From contig JAZRXB010000310.1 of assembly GCA_045600005.1 (NCBI GenBank), forward strand, positions 1 to 5,086: a DNA stretch of 5,086 bases, in the 5' to 3' direction. Of the stretch, positions 1-5,086 are shown piece by piece. The notes under the pieces were generated by a model that was not told where the DNA came from, did no database searches, and worked only from the letters and a program-made list of their open reading frames with translations. This DNA is from Flemingiibacterium sp045600005 (GTDB lineage: Bacteria; Bacillota; Clostridia; Oscillospirales; CAG-272). The position numbers and the translations under genes were made by a program. The stretch's first letter is position 1, and each line of letters begins with the position of its first letter.

Positions 1-1210
1 CGTCGGAGTCGTGTTCCACTCCGGAGATTTCAAGCTTGACGTTTCTCCCATCGACGGAGAAATGATGGACGTGACAAGGATCGGAGAATACGGCAGGGAA
101 GGCGTTCTTCTCCTTCTCTGCGAATCCACGAACGCAGAGCACTCGGGATTCACCCCCTCCGAAAGAAAAGTCGGCTCTTCTCTTGACCAGATCTTCATAT
201 CGCACACCGATAAGAGAGTCATTATCGCCACGTTCTCGTCGAACGTCCACCGCGTCCAGCAGATCCTCAACGCTTCCGCTTCGCACGGGCGCAAGGTCGC
301 CGTCACCGGGCGGTCGATGATCAACATCGTCGAGACCGCCATCGAGCTCGGCTACATGAACGTCCCCGACGGCACGCTGATCGACATCAACGACATCAAA
401 AAGTACCGCGACGATCAGCTGACCATCGTCACGACCGGCAGTCAGGGCGAACCGATGTCGGCGCTCTACCGCATGGCGTTCTCCGACCACGACAAGGTGG
501 AGCTGGGACCGAACGATCTGGTCGTCATCAGCGCGAACCCCATCCCCGGCAACGAAAAGCTCGTGGGCAAGATCATCAACGAGCTGTTCCGCAAGGGCGT
601 GAAGGTGCTGTACGACGCGCTGGCGGACGTTCACGTTTCGGGACACGCCTGCCAGGAGGAGTTAAAGCTCATGCACGCGCTGACCCATCCGAAGTATTTC
701 ATGCCGGTCCACGGCGAACAGCGCCACCTCATCACGCACAAGCGGCTCGCCGAGGAGATGGGCATGGCGGAAAACCACATCTTCGTCTCGGAGATCGGCA
801 AGGTGCTGGAGATCGACCGCGACGGCGCGCGCTTCGCGGGCATGGTCCCGTCGGGCAAGGTGCTGGTCGACGGCTACGGCGTGGGCGACGTGGGCAACAT
901 CGTGCTGCGCGACCGCCGTCATCTGGCGCAGGACGGACTGATCGTCGTCGTGGCGACGGTCGACATCGACGAGCGTCAGCTGATCTCGGGACCGGATATC
1001 GTCTCGCGCGGCTTCGTCTACGTCCGCGAGTCGGAGCAGCTGATGGACGAGGTGAAGAAGATCGCGCACGACGTGCTGATCGACTGCCTTGAGAACAACA
1101 TCACCGACTGGACCGAGCTGAAATCGAACGTGAAGGACGACCTCTCGAAGTTCCTCTACACGAAGACCAAGCGCAAGCCGATGATCCTCCCCGTCGTCAT
1201 GAACGTATAA
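1..1210 (+). CDS. rnj: Ribonuclease J, C-terminal ~402 residues (5' end outside window)
   Basis: RNase J is a cytoplasmic metallo-beta-lactamase/beta-CASP ribonuclease (5'-3' exo- and endonuclease) acting in mRNA decay and rRNA maturation. The reading frame is open from nt 2, so the GTG at nt 11 is an internal valine, not a start. Compared with family members of about 555 residues, some 150 N-terminal residues are missing, including the HxHxDH zinc motif. Visible hallmarks, numbered in the fragment, are HSGDFK near residue 6 (metal-ligand Asp), STNAE and GFTPSER near 42-55, the beta-CASP block TTGSQGEPMSAL near 144-155, NPIPGNE, and SGHA near 213-216 (metal-ligand His) followed by PKYFMPVHGE. 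The C-terminal domain follows, with DRRHLAQDG and ISGPDIVSRGFVYV. The TAA stop is directly followed by a terminator. Codon use changes abruptly near nt 230: all four Arg codons before it are AGR, later ones are CGN. Identity is very secure. Confidence 0.96.
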   Translation, partial: VGVVFHSGDFKLDVSPIDGEMMDVTRIGEYGREGVLLLLCESTNAEHSGFTPSERKVGSSLDQIFISHTDKRVIIATFSSNVHRVQQILNASASHGRKVAVTGRSMINIVETAIELGYMNVPDGTLIDINDIKKYRDDQLTIVTTGSQGEPMSALYRMAFSDHDKVELGPNDLVVISANPIPGNEKLVGKIINELFRKGVKVLYDALADVHVSGHACQEELKLMHALTHPKYFMPVHGEQRHLITHKRLAEEMGMAENHIFVSEIGKVLEIDRDGARFAGMVPSGKVLVDGYGVGDVGNIVLRDRRHLAQDGLIVVVATVDIDERQLISGPDIVSRGFVYVRESEQLMDEVKKIAHDVLIDCLENNITDWTELKSNVKDDLSKFLYTKTKRKPMILPVVMNV

Positions 1211-1214
1211 AACA

Positions 1215-1247
1215 AGACCGTGCGGAAATCCGCACGGTCTGCTTTTT
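1215..1247. terminator. Intrinsic terminator after RNase J, probably bidirectional
   Basis: Perfect 12-base arms at 1215-1226 and 1229-1240 (AGACCGTGCGGA / TCCGCACGGTCT). The innermost A-T pair must open to leave an AAAT loop. The hairpin starts four bases after the RNase J stop codon and is followed by a TTTTT run at 1243-1247. Read on the minus strand, the same hairpin is followed by TGTTTTA, so it can also stop transcription coming from the convergent lipoprotein gene, whose stop lies about 65 bases away. No other terminator is visible between the two genes. Confidence 0.88.
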
Positions 1248-1305
1248 GCGGCTCACGCCATCATCGCGCCGCAGAGACCCTATATATAATAAGGAAGGTT
1301 TCCAC

Positions 1306-2793
1306 TCAGCCGAGCGCCTTGTACAGCTCGATGATCTCCTCAAATCCGGTCTTCCCCGCAGTCTCGTTCTGCGTGTAGTACGACACGAAATCCTTCGAGT
1401 TCGCCTTCAGAAGCTCTCTCATGCACTGCGAGATCTTCCAACCGGGCGTACCCGACGTGCTTCCGTACAGGATGGCAAAGTCAAAGGTCGCGCCCTCGCG
1501 GATGAGGTCGAGCGTCTGCACCGTCTCCTCGTCGCGCGAATACTTGACCTGAAGCGCCGTCTCGTAGAACGCCGGCGTCACCGTCCGATAGCTCTCGGAT
1601 GCGAGCGCTTCGATGACCATGCCGGTGCGGGTAAGGTCCGGGACCGTCTTCGGGATCGCCAGAAGCGAAACTTCCGGGTCGTGGCAGGTGTAGTAGCGCT
1701 CCATGTCCTCGTCCGCCTTCGGGAACGGCAGTACGCCGAAATCGTCCGTCATGTCGCGGTAAAGCGTCGCCGAATGATAGACCGCGCCCGTGTTGAACAC
1801 GATCTCGCCCGCCGCGAACTTCTCACGCGGGATCTTAAAGTCGGTGTGCGCCAGAACGCCCTCGTTTTCCATATGGAGCGCCCAGATCCGGTCGAAAATG
1901 CCGATGAATTTCTCATTGTTCATCGAAAGCTGCGGGATGCCGTCCCTGTCCTTGGTCGTAAAGCGTCCGCCCAGCGAGAAGACGAACGGCTGGAGCGTAC
2001 TGCCGATGTTGTTGCCGAAGCCGTAGAAATCCTTTTCGTCCATTTTGCCGTCGCCGTCGAGGTCGCGGTGGATGCCCTTCACCATGTCGTTAAAATAGTC
2101 ATACGTCCAGCGTCCGCTGTTGACGACTTCGTACATATTTTCCAGTTTGTACTGTTCTCCGAGCGTCTTGTTGTAGAAGATGCACATGATAATGCCGATG
2201 TTCGACAGGCAGATGTCGCCGGTGGCGAGGCAGGCGTGACCGGCGATGGTCAGCTCGTCGATCGCGTCCGACGCCCACCACGGCTTCGAGAAATCGACCG
2301 GCTCCACGTCGTACCAGTCGCACAGAAGGTTTTCGGTCGTCAGCTGTCCGACCGAGTAGGATGCGTTGGCGACGAGATCATAGGCGTCCTCGTTCGCCAG
2401 AACGGAGGCGCGCACCTTCGTCGTGATGTTGGCAGCCGTCGTTTCCCATATGCCCTCGATCTTCACGTTGAGCCGTTCCTCGACGCTCTGATTGCGGTTG
2501 AACGCCGCGTCGTTCACCACGTCGCCGTTCTGCTCCGCCGTGCCGACCTCGTATTCGTAGACGAAATTGACGTTTCGACCGATGATGCGGAAGACGTAGC
2601 CGTCAAGATCGGCGTCGGGCAGATCATCCTTCGCCTCGCTGCGGTTGGTTTCGGGCGCGTCGGTTTCAGGAGCGGAGGTTTCCGTGCCGCCGGCCGTCGT
2701 GTCGGACGGCGTGCCGGGCTGTCCGCAGGCCGACAGCGCCGCAAGGATCAGGGAAAGCGCCACAGAAGCGCTGATCGAACGGGTAAATTTCAT
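1306..2793 (-). CDS. Extracellular solute-binding lipoprotein of an ABC sugar transporter
   Basis: A 495-residue protein resembling the large family 1 (sugar) solute-binding lipoproteins of Clostridia. It would be anchored outside the membrane and pass a carbohydrate to an ABC permease. The N-terminus is MKFTRS, a hydrophobic stretch, then the lipobox LSAC with the acylated Cys at residue 23. Residues 24-57 form a low-complexity Gly/Thr/Ser/Glu/Pro linker with repeats like ETSAPETDAPET. The mature domain starts near 60 (DLDGYVFRI). Residues 244-255 (DLDGDGKMDEKD) form an EF-hand-like loop with acidic residues at positions 1, 3, 5, 9 and 12, suggesting a bound calcium. The start is supported by AAAGGA at 2809-2804, ten bases upstream. 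No permease or ATPase gene lies nearby: downstream is only the shared terminator. Upstream, across 80 bp, is the beta-helix gene in the same orientation, suggesting one transcript. The exact ligand cannot be read from sequence. Confidence 0.9.
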   Translation of the reverse strand: MKFTRSISASVALSLILAALSACGQPGTPSDTTAGGTETSAPETDAPETNRSEAKDDLPDADLDGYVFRIIGRNVNFVYEYEVGTAEQNGDVVNDAAFNRNQSVEERLNVKIEGIWETTAANITTKVRASVLANEDAYDLVANASYSVGQLTTENLLCDWYDVEPVDFSKPWWASDAIDELTIAGHACLATGDICLSNIGIIMCIFYNKTLGEQYKLENMYEVVNSGRWTYDYFNDMVKGIHRDLDGDGKMDEKDFYGFGNNIGSTLQPFVFSLGGRFTTKDRDGIPQLSMNNEKFIGIFDRIWALHMENEGVLAHTDFKIPREKFAAGEIVFNTGAVYHSATLYRDMTDDFGVLPFPKADEDMERYYTCHDPEVSLLAIPKTVPDLTRTGMVIEALASESYRTVTPAFYETALQVKYSRDEETVQTLDLIREGATFDFAILYGSTSGTPGWKISQCMRELLKANSKDFVSYYTQNETAGKTGFEEIIELYKALG

Positions 2794-2873
2794 ATTATTT
2801 CCATCCTTTCCACAGATTGTTGATTTATGATACGCAAAGCAGTTCGTTTTTCCGCAGAATCACCCGCCGCGCG

Positions 2874-4109
2874 TCAATCCGCCGTCGTGAACGTGACGTT
2901 GTGGAGCGACAGCCCGCGCATATGCTCAAAGCGGGGCGCGTATTCGTTTCCGGGGCTCATGTTGGTCGAGCGCTTGCACATTTTTTCGGTCGGATACGGC
3001 TCGATGCGGAACGAGCAGTCGGACAGCGTGATCCGGTCGAGCGGCGCGTCCGCGCGTCCGACGAACGACGGGAAGAATCCGCACGCCGCCGTGATGTTCG
3101 AGAAGCGGACGTCGCGGATGGCTTCGACGAGACAGCCCGGCATCAGCGTGATCATCAGCGGCTCGTGACAGGTGGAGCTGACGATGTTCGAGAAGGTCAG
3201 CCGCTCGACGAGCGTGTGGTCGCCGCCGTCGTCGGTGTACTTCGACTGACCCGGCACGAAGGTCGGGATGGTCAGTCCGACGCCGGTGTTGCTGTCGGTG
3301 AAGGTCAGGTTCGAGAACACGCAGTCGCGGATGATCCAGTCGTTGACCCACGCGACGCGGATGCAGCTGCACGTGCTGGACAGCGTGCAGTTGGTCACAA
3401 CGACCCGTTCGCAGGACATTTTTTTGTATAAAACGCCGGTGTACGCGCGCACGACGATCGCGTCGTCACCCGCGCGGACCGTGCAGTCCGAAATGCGCAC
3501 GTCGCGCGAGCAGTTGACGTGAATGCCGTCCGCGTTCGGATAGTCAAGGTCGGAGTCGACGCGCAGTCCGCGCATCGTCACGCGGTCGCAGTCGCAGACC
3601 CAGTATCCCCATCCCGAACAGGGTTCGAGCAGCAGCACGTCCTCGCAGATCACGTCGCGGCAGCCGATGAAAAAGATCATCCGCGCCGGAAGATCGAACT
3701 TCACCCGGCGATACTTCCAGATGGAATTCGGGTTCGGGTCGGGTTCGACCGCGTTTCTGCCCTGACAGTCGATCACGCCGCGTCCGGTGACGGCGACGTC
3801 GTGACAGCCTTCGGCGTAAATGAAGCATTTTCTGTTGCGGCGCGGCGCCATTTCGGTCTTCCAGAAGTCGGTCTCGATCTCCTTAAAGTCGTCGCCGCAG
3901 AGCGACGCGAGCAGCACGCCGTCCGCTTCGATGTGCAGCTCCACGCCCGAACGCAGGTCGATGCGTCCCGAACGGTAGCGTCCTTCGGCGACCGTGACCC
4001 GTCCGCCGCCCGCCGCGGCGCAGGCGTCGATCGCTCTCTGAATGGCTTCGGTGTTCAGAAATTCCCCGTCTCCCACCGCGCCGAAGTCGCGGATATCGCA
4101 GTTTTTCAT
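2874..4109 (-). CDS. Cytoplasmic right-handed beta-helix protein, GH28 (polygalacturonase)-like, divergent active site
   Basis: A 411-residue protein with the pectin-lyase-like beta-helix fold. The N-terminus (DIRDFGAVGDG, then AIDACAAAGGGRVTV and DLRSGVELHIEADGVLL) is typical of GH28/pectate-lyase-3 proteins and carries no signal peptide, so it should act in the cytoplasm on imported oligosaccharides. The GH28 acidic motifs are recognisable: NADGIH at 192-197 (for NTD) and AGDD at 213-216 (for the Asp pair). Where GHG is expected the protein has STCSCIRVA (245-253), and no RIK is evident; SNTGVG at 273-278 sits later. It has 23 cysteines, many in repeated turns such as SDC, TNC and RDC. The start at 4109 is chosen because the DFGAVGDG block begins near residue 8 and GGGAGGT lies at 4121-4115. 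A duplicated start lies 38 bp upstream. Fold is confident; polygalacturonase activity is not, and a related uronide or other oligosaccharide is equally possible. Confidence 0.88.
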   Translation of the reverse strand: MKNCDIRDFGAVGDGEFLNTEAIQRAIDACAAAGGGRVTVAEGRYRSGRIDLRSGVELHIEADGVLLASLCGDDFKEIETDFWKTEMAPRRNRKCFIYAEGCHDVAVTGRGVIDCQGRNAVEPDPNPNSIWKYRRVKFDLPARMIFFIGCRDVICEDVLLLEPCSGWGYWVCDCDRVTMRGLRVDSDLDYPNADGIHVNCSRDVRISDCTVRAGDDAIVVRAYTGVLYKKMSCERVVVTNCTLSSTCSCIRVAWVNDWIIRDCVFSNLTFTDSNTGVGLTIPTFVPGQSKYTDDGGDHTLVERLTFSNIVSSTCHEPLMITLMPGCLVEAIRDVRFSNITAACGFFPSFVGRADAPLDRITLSDCSFRIEPYPTEKMCKRSTNMSPGNEYAPRFEHMRGLSLHNVTFTTAD

Positions 4110-4161
4110 GTTATACCTCCCATGTCGCGGATATCGCAGTTTTTCATGCTGCTCCTCCTAT
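4086..4161. repeat. 38-bp imperfect tandem duplication spanning RBS and start codon
   Basis: The units are 4086-4123 and 4124-4161. The first 25 bases of each (4086-4110 and 4124-4148) are identical. The remaining 13 match at 8 positions, including the CCTCC core that is the Shine-Dalgarno on the minus strand. Each unit therefore carries a ribosome binding site, ATG and codons 1-8 of the beta-helix gene. The shift of 38 bases changes frame, which creates the 13-codon leader instead of an N-terminal extension. Perfect identity over the coding part and divergence over the RBS part suggest either a recent duplication with later RBS drift or selection on both sites. Confidence 0.93.
4106..4147 (-). 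CDS. 13-residue leader ORF overlapping the beta-helix gene start (ATGA)
   Basis: Reads MKNCDIRDMGGIT and then TGA. The TGA (4108-4106) shares bases with the true ATG (4109-4107) of the beta-helix gene. It has its own strong ribosome binding site, AGGAGG at 4159-4154, six bases before its ATG and about 23 bases from the predicted transcript start. Its first eight codons are identical to those of the downstream gene because both come from a 38-bp tandem duplication. The main gene's Shine-Dalgarno (GGGAGGT) lies within leader codons 9-11, so ribosomes translating the leader would cover it and then stop on the real start, as in classical translational coupling. Translation is inferred from the site quality only. 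The peptide itself probably has no function, and the duplication may simply be recent. Confidence 0.45.
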   Translation of the reverse strand: MKNCDIRDMGGIT

Positions 4162-4176
4162 ATTGAAAGTAATTAC

Positions 4177-4205
4177 ATTATATCATGCCGCGCCGCCTGC
4201 GTAAA
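4177..4205 (-). promoter_or_regulatory. Promoter of the leftward beta-helix/lipoprotein unit
   Basis: On the minus strand the -10 is TATAAT (4182-4177), preceded by TG with one base between, making an extended -10 (TGATATAAT). Seventeen bases upstream lies a weak -35, TTTACG (4205-4200), matching 4 of 6 consensus positions. The predicted start is near 4170, giving a 23-base leader before the first ATG. A strong -10 with a poor -35 fits a promoter that depends on an activator, and a repeated site lies five bases upstream of the -35. Confidence 0.72.
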
Positions 4206-4210
4206 GGACT

Positions 4211-4240
4211 TTTTCACGCAAGGTTATTGACTTTTCACGC
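4211..4240. promoter_or_regulatory. Paired direct half-sites, likely operator for the AraC-type regulator
   Basis: TTTTCACGC occurs at 4211-4219 and again at 4232-4240, in the same orientation and exactly 21 bp apart, two helical turns. This matches the spacing of tandem half-sites bound by AraC-family dimers. Relative to the predicted leftward start near 4170 the proximal site lies at about -41 to -49, next to the -35. Relative to the rightward promoter the second copy overlaps the last base of the -35 (4227-4232) and the spacer. The expected outcome is activation of the leftward unit and autorepression of the regulator. The site is assigned by position and repetition only. Confidence 0.6.
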
Positions 4241-4255
4241 TTTTTTTGGTATACT
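4227..4255 (+). promoter_or_regulatory. Promoter of the AraC-family regulator gene
   Basis: TTGACT (4227-4232) and TATACT (4250-4255) are separated by exactly 17 bases, each matching 5 of 6 consensus positions. The spacer includes a run of seven T (4241-4247). The predicted start is near 4262, leaving a leader of about 22 bases that holds the AGGAGG ribosome binding site at 4271-4276. Such a near-consensus promoter should be active unless repressed, which agrees with the overlapping half-site. Confidence 0.82.
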
Positions 4256-4283
4256 GTTGTCAAATCAGACAGGAGGGATCGCC

Positions 4284-5086
4284 ATGCTCAGCGTCAAGCC
4301 AACACAGCACAACAGCTTCGTCATGGGAAAGCTCGACGAGCGGCTCTATGTGCGCAATATCAGCTTCGGCTTCGCACCGCCCGGCTATGCGGTGGACCTG
4401 CCGATCCGCTCGAACTGGTACCTTCACTTCATCCTGTCCGGCTCGGTCTGCTACGACGGGACGGTCGTTCCGTCCGGCTCGGTCTTTCTGATGCCGCCCG
4501 GCGTGTGCCACCGTTTCGAGGCCGGCGCGGACGGGACGCTCGTGCAGTACTGGATCGAGTTCGGCGGAAGCGAGGTCGCTTCGCTGCTCCCGCGCACCTG
4601 CCTTGCCGACGGACGGATCGTCTTCGACCCGGAAAAGACGCGGCGCGCCGAACCGCTCCTGCACCGCGCCGTGTACGGCGGCACGGGCGAAGGACAGCTC
4701 GCCGCCGCCTACGTCGGACTGCTCCTTCTGCTGATCGCAGAGTTTCCGCCCTCATCCGACAACGCGCCGGTCGGTCTCAGCCGCGCCGCGCAGTATGTGA
4801 ACGACGCGCTCGAATATCTGCACGCCGGACTGTCGCGCGGAGCGACCGTCGCCGAAGCCGCCGAAGCCGTCGGACTGAGCGAAAAATACCTCTGCAAGCT
4901 CTTCCGGCAGACGCTCGGCATAACGCCGATGGAAAGCCTGATGCGGCTGCGCTACCGCTGTGCGCTGGAGCTGCTCGACACGACCGGGCTGAGCATCGCG
5001 GAGGTCGCGTCTGCGGTCGGCTTTGACGACCCGATGTACTTTTCACGCTTTTTCCGCCGGGCGGCGGGCATTTCGCCGAAGTCGGA
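4284..5086 (+). CDS. AraC-family transcriptional regulator (3' end outside window)
   Basis: The frame is open from ATG 4284 to the window edge: 267 residues are visible and probably only a short tail is missing. The N-terminal half (about residues 1-150) looks like the cupin-type sensor domain of AraC regulators: WYLHFILSGSVCYDG near 45-59, SGSVFLMPPGVCHRF near 64-78, then QYWIEFGG. The DNA-binding half has two helix-turn-helix units, the first around 188-209 (TVAEAAEAVGLSEKYLCKLF), the second around 237-258 (SIAEVASAVGFDDPMYFSRF), ending in FRRAAGISP, the family signature. AGGAGG at 4271-4276 lies seven bases before the ATG, fixing the start. The gene is transcribed divergently from the beta-helix/lipoprotein unit with 136 bases between the two outer start codons, the usual arrangement for a local activator of sugar-use genes. 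The sensed sugar is unknown. Confidence 0.93.
   Translation, partial: MLSVKPTQHNSFVMGKLDERLYVRNISFGFAPPGYAVDLPIRSNWYLHFILSGSVCYDGTVVPSGSVFLMPPGVCHRFEAGADGTLVQYWIEFGGSEVASLLPRTCLADGRIVFDPEKTRRAEPLLHRAVYGGTGEGQLAAAYVGLLLLLIAEFPPSSDNAPVGLSRAAQYVNDALEYLHAGLSRGATVAEAAEAVGLSEKYLCKLFRQTLGITPMESLMRLRYRCALELLDTTGLSIAEVASAVGFDDPMYFSRFFRRAAGISPKS

Noticed and set aside
1248..1305. GCGGC/GCCGC pairing and an AT-rich TATATATAATAA stretch between the terminator and the lipoprotein stop
   Set aside because: The stem has only five pairs with a 15-base loop and no T-run. The AT stretch lacks a plausible -35 or a downstream gene, so no function is supported.
1246..2823. A 525-codon open frame on the + strand opposite the lipoprotein gene
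   Set aside because: It is Arg/Val/His-rich with no recognisable domain, and has the composition expected from the antisense of a high-GC3 gene. The minus-strand frame has a lipobox, an RBS and a clear family.
2794..2873. A separate promoter for the lipoprotein gene (TATCAT at 2832-2827 on the minus strand)
   Set aside because: No acceptable -35 is found at 16-18 bases (GCGGAA at 17), and no terminator follows the beta-helix gene. Read-through from the upstream promoter is simpler.
4086..4148. The 25-base direct repeat as an attachment site or insertion target duplication
   Set aside because: The copies are only 13 bases apart with no element between them and no integrase nearby. The homology continues to a 38-bp tandem unit, which fits slippage or unequal exchange.
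2817..4166. Long + strand frames opposite the beta-helix gene (2817-3431 and 3519-4166)
   Set aside because: They are antisense shadows, rich in Arg, Asp, Val and Ala, without an RBS or family features. The minus-strand frame encodes a well-recognised beta-helix.
4162..4283. A riboswitch or attenuator in the divergent intergenic region
   Set aside because: Both predicted untranslated leaders are only about 22-23 bases long, too short for a structured regulatory RNA. The 13-codon leader peptide has no run of one amino acid and no terminator hairpin after it.
4260..5046. Several antisense and alternate-frame ORFs across the regulator gene
   Set aside because: The + frame from 4284 has a promoter, an RBS and a complete two-HTH AraC signature. 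The others are Arg/Ser/Ala-rich by-products of high GC.

Overview
The window looks like chromosomal DNA of a GC-rich, probably uncultured Bacillota/Clostridia-type bacterium. The lineage is inferred from four things: an RNase J, strong AGGAGG-type ribosome binding sites, sigma-70/sigma-A promoters, and a lipoprotein sugar-binding protein with a Thr/Ser/Glu/Pro-rich linker. GC3 is very high in most genes, so the reverse strands carry long spurious ORFs. No tRNA, rRNA, CRISPR array, transposase or phage gene is visible.

Layout: (1) 1-1210 (+), the C-terminal ~402 residues of ribonuclease J, entering from the left edge. It ends at a strong hairpin (1215-1247) that also looks able to stop transcription arriving from the right. 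(2) 4147-1306 (-), a two-gene unit transcribed leftward. Its first gene encodes a cytoplasmic, cysteine-rich right-handed beta-helix protein related to glycoside hydrolase family 28 (4109-2874). After an 80-bp gap comes a secreted solute-binding lipoprotein (2793-1306). That gap shows no convincing promoter or terminator. (3) 4162-4283, a compact divergent regulatory region with one good promoter in each direction and a 9-bp direct repeat at 21-bp spacing between them. (4) 4284-5086 (+), an AraC-family regulator that runs off the right edge only a few residues after its second helix-turn-helix.

Working model (inference): the lipoprotein captures a plant- or mucus-derived oligosaccharide and delivers it to an ABC permease encoded elsewhere. 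The cytoplasmic beta-helix enzyme trims the imported sugar, and the AraC-type protein senses the sugar and switches the unit on. The paired half-sites lie just upstream of the -35 of the leftward promoter and overlap the regulator's own -35. This is the usual geometry for activation of the catabolic unit combined with autorepression.

The least ordinary feature is at the start of the beta-helix gene. A 38-bp imperfect tandem duplication has copied the ribosome binding site, start codon and first eight codons. Because 38 is not a multiple of 3, the extra copy encodes a 13-residue leader whose TGA overlaps the real ATG (ATGA), with the real Shine-Dalgarno inside the leader. A second notable point is an abrupt codon-usage break inside the RNase J gene near nt 230.
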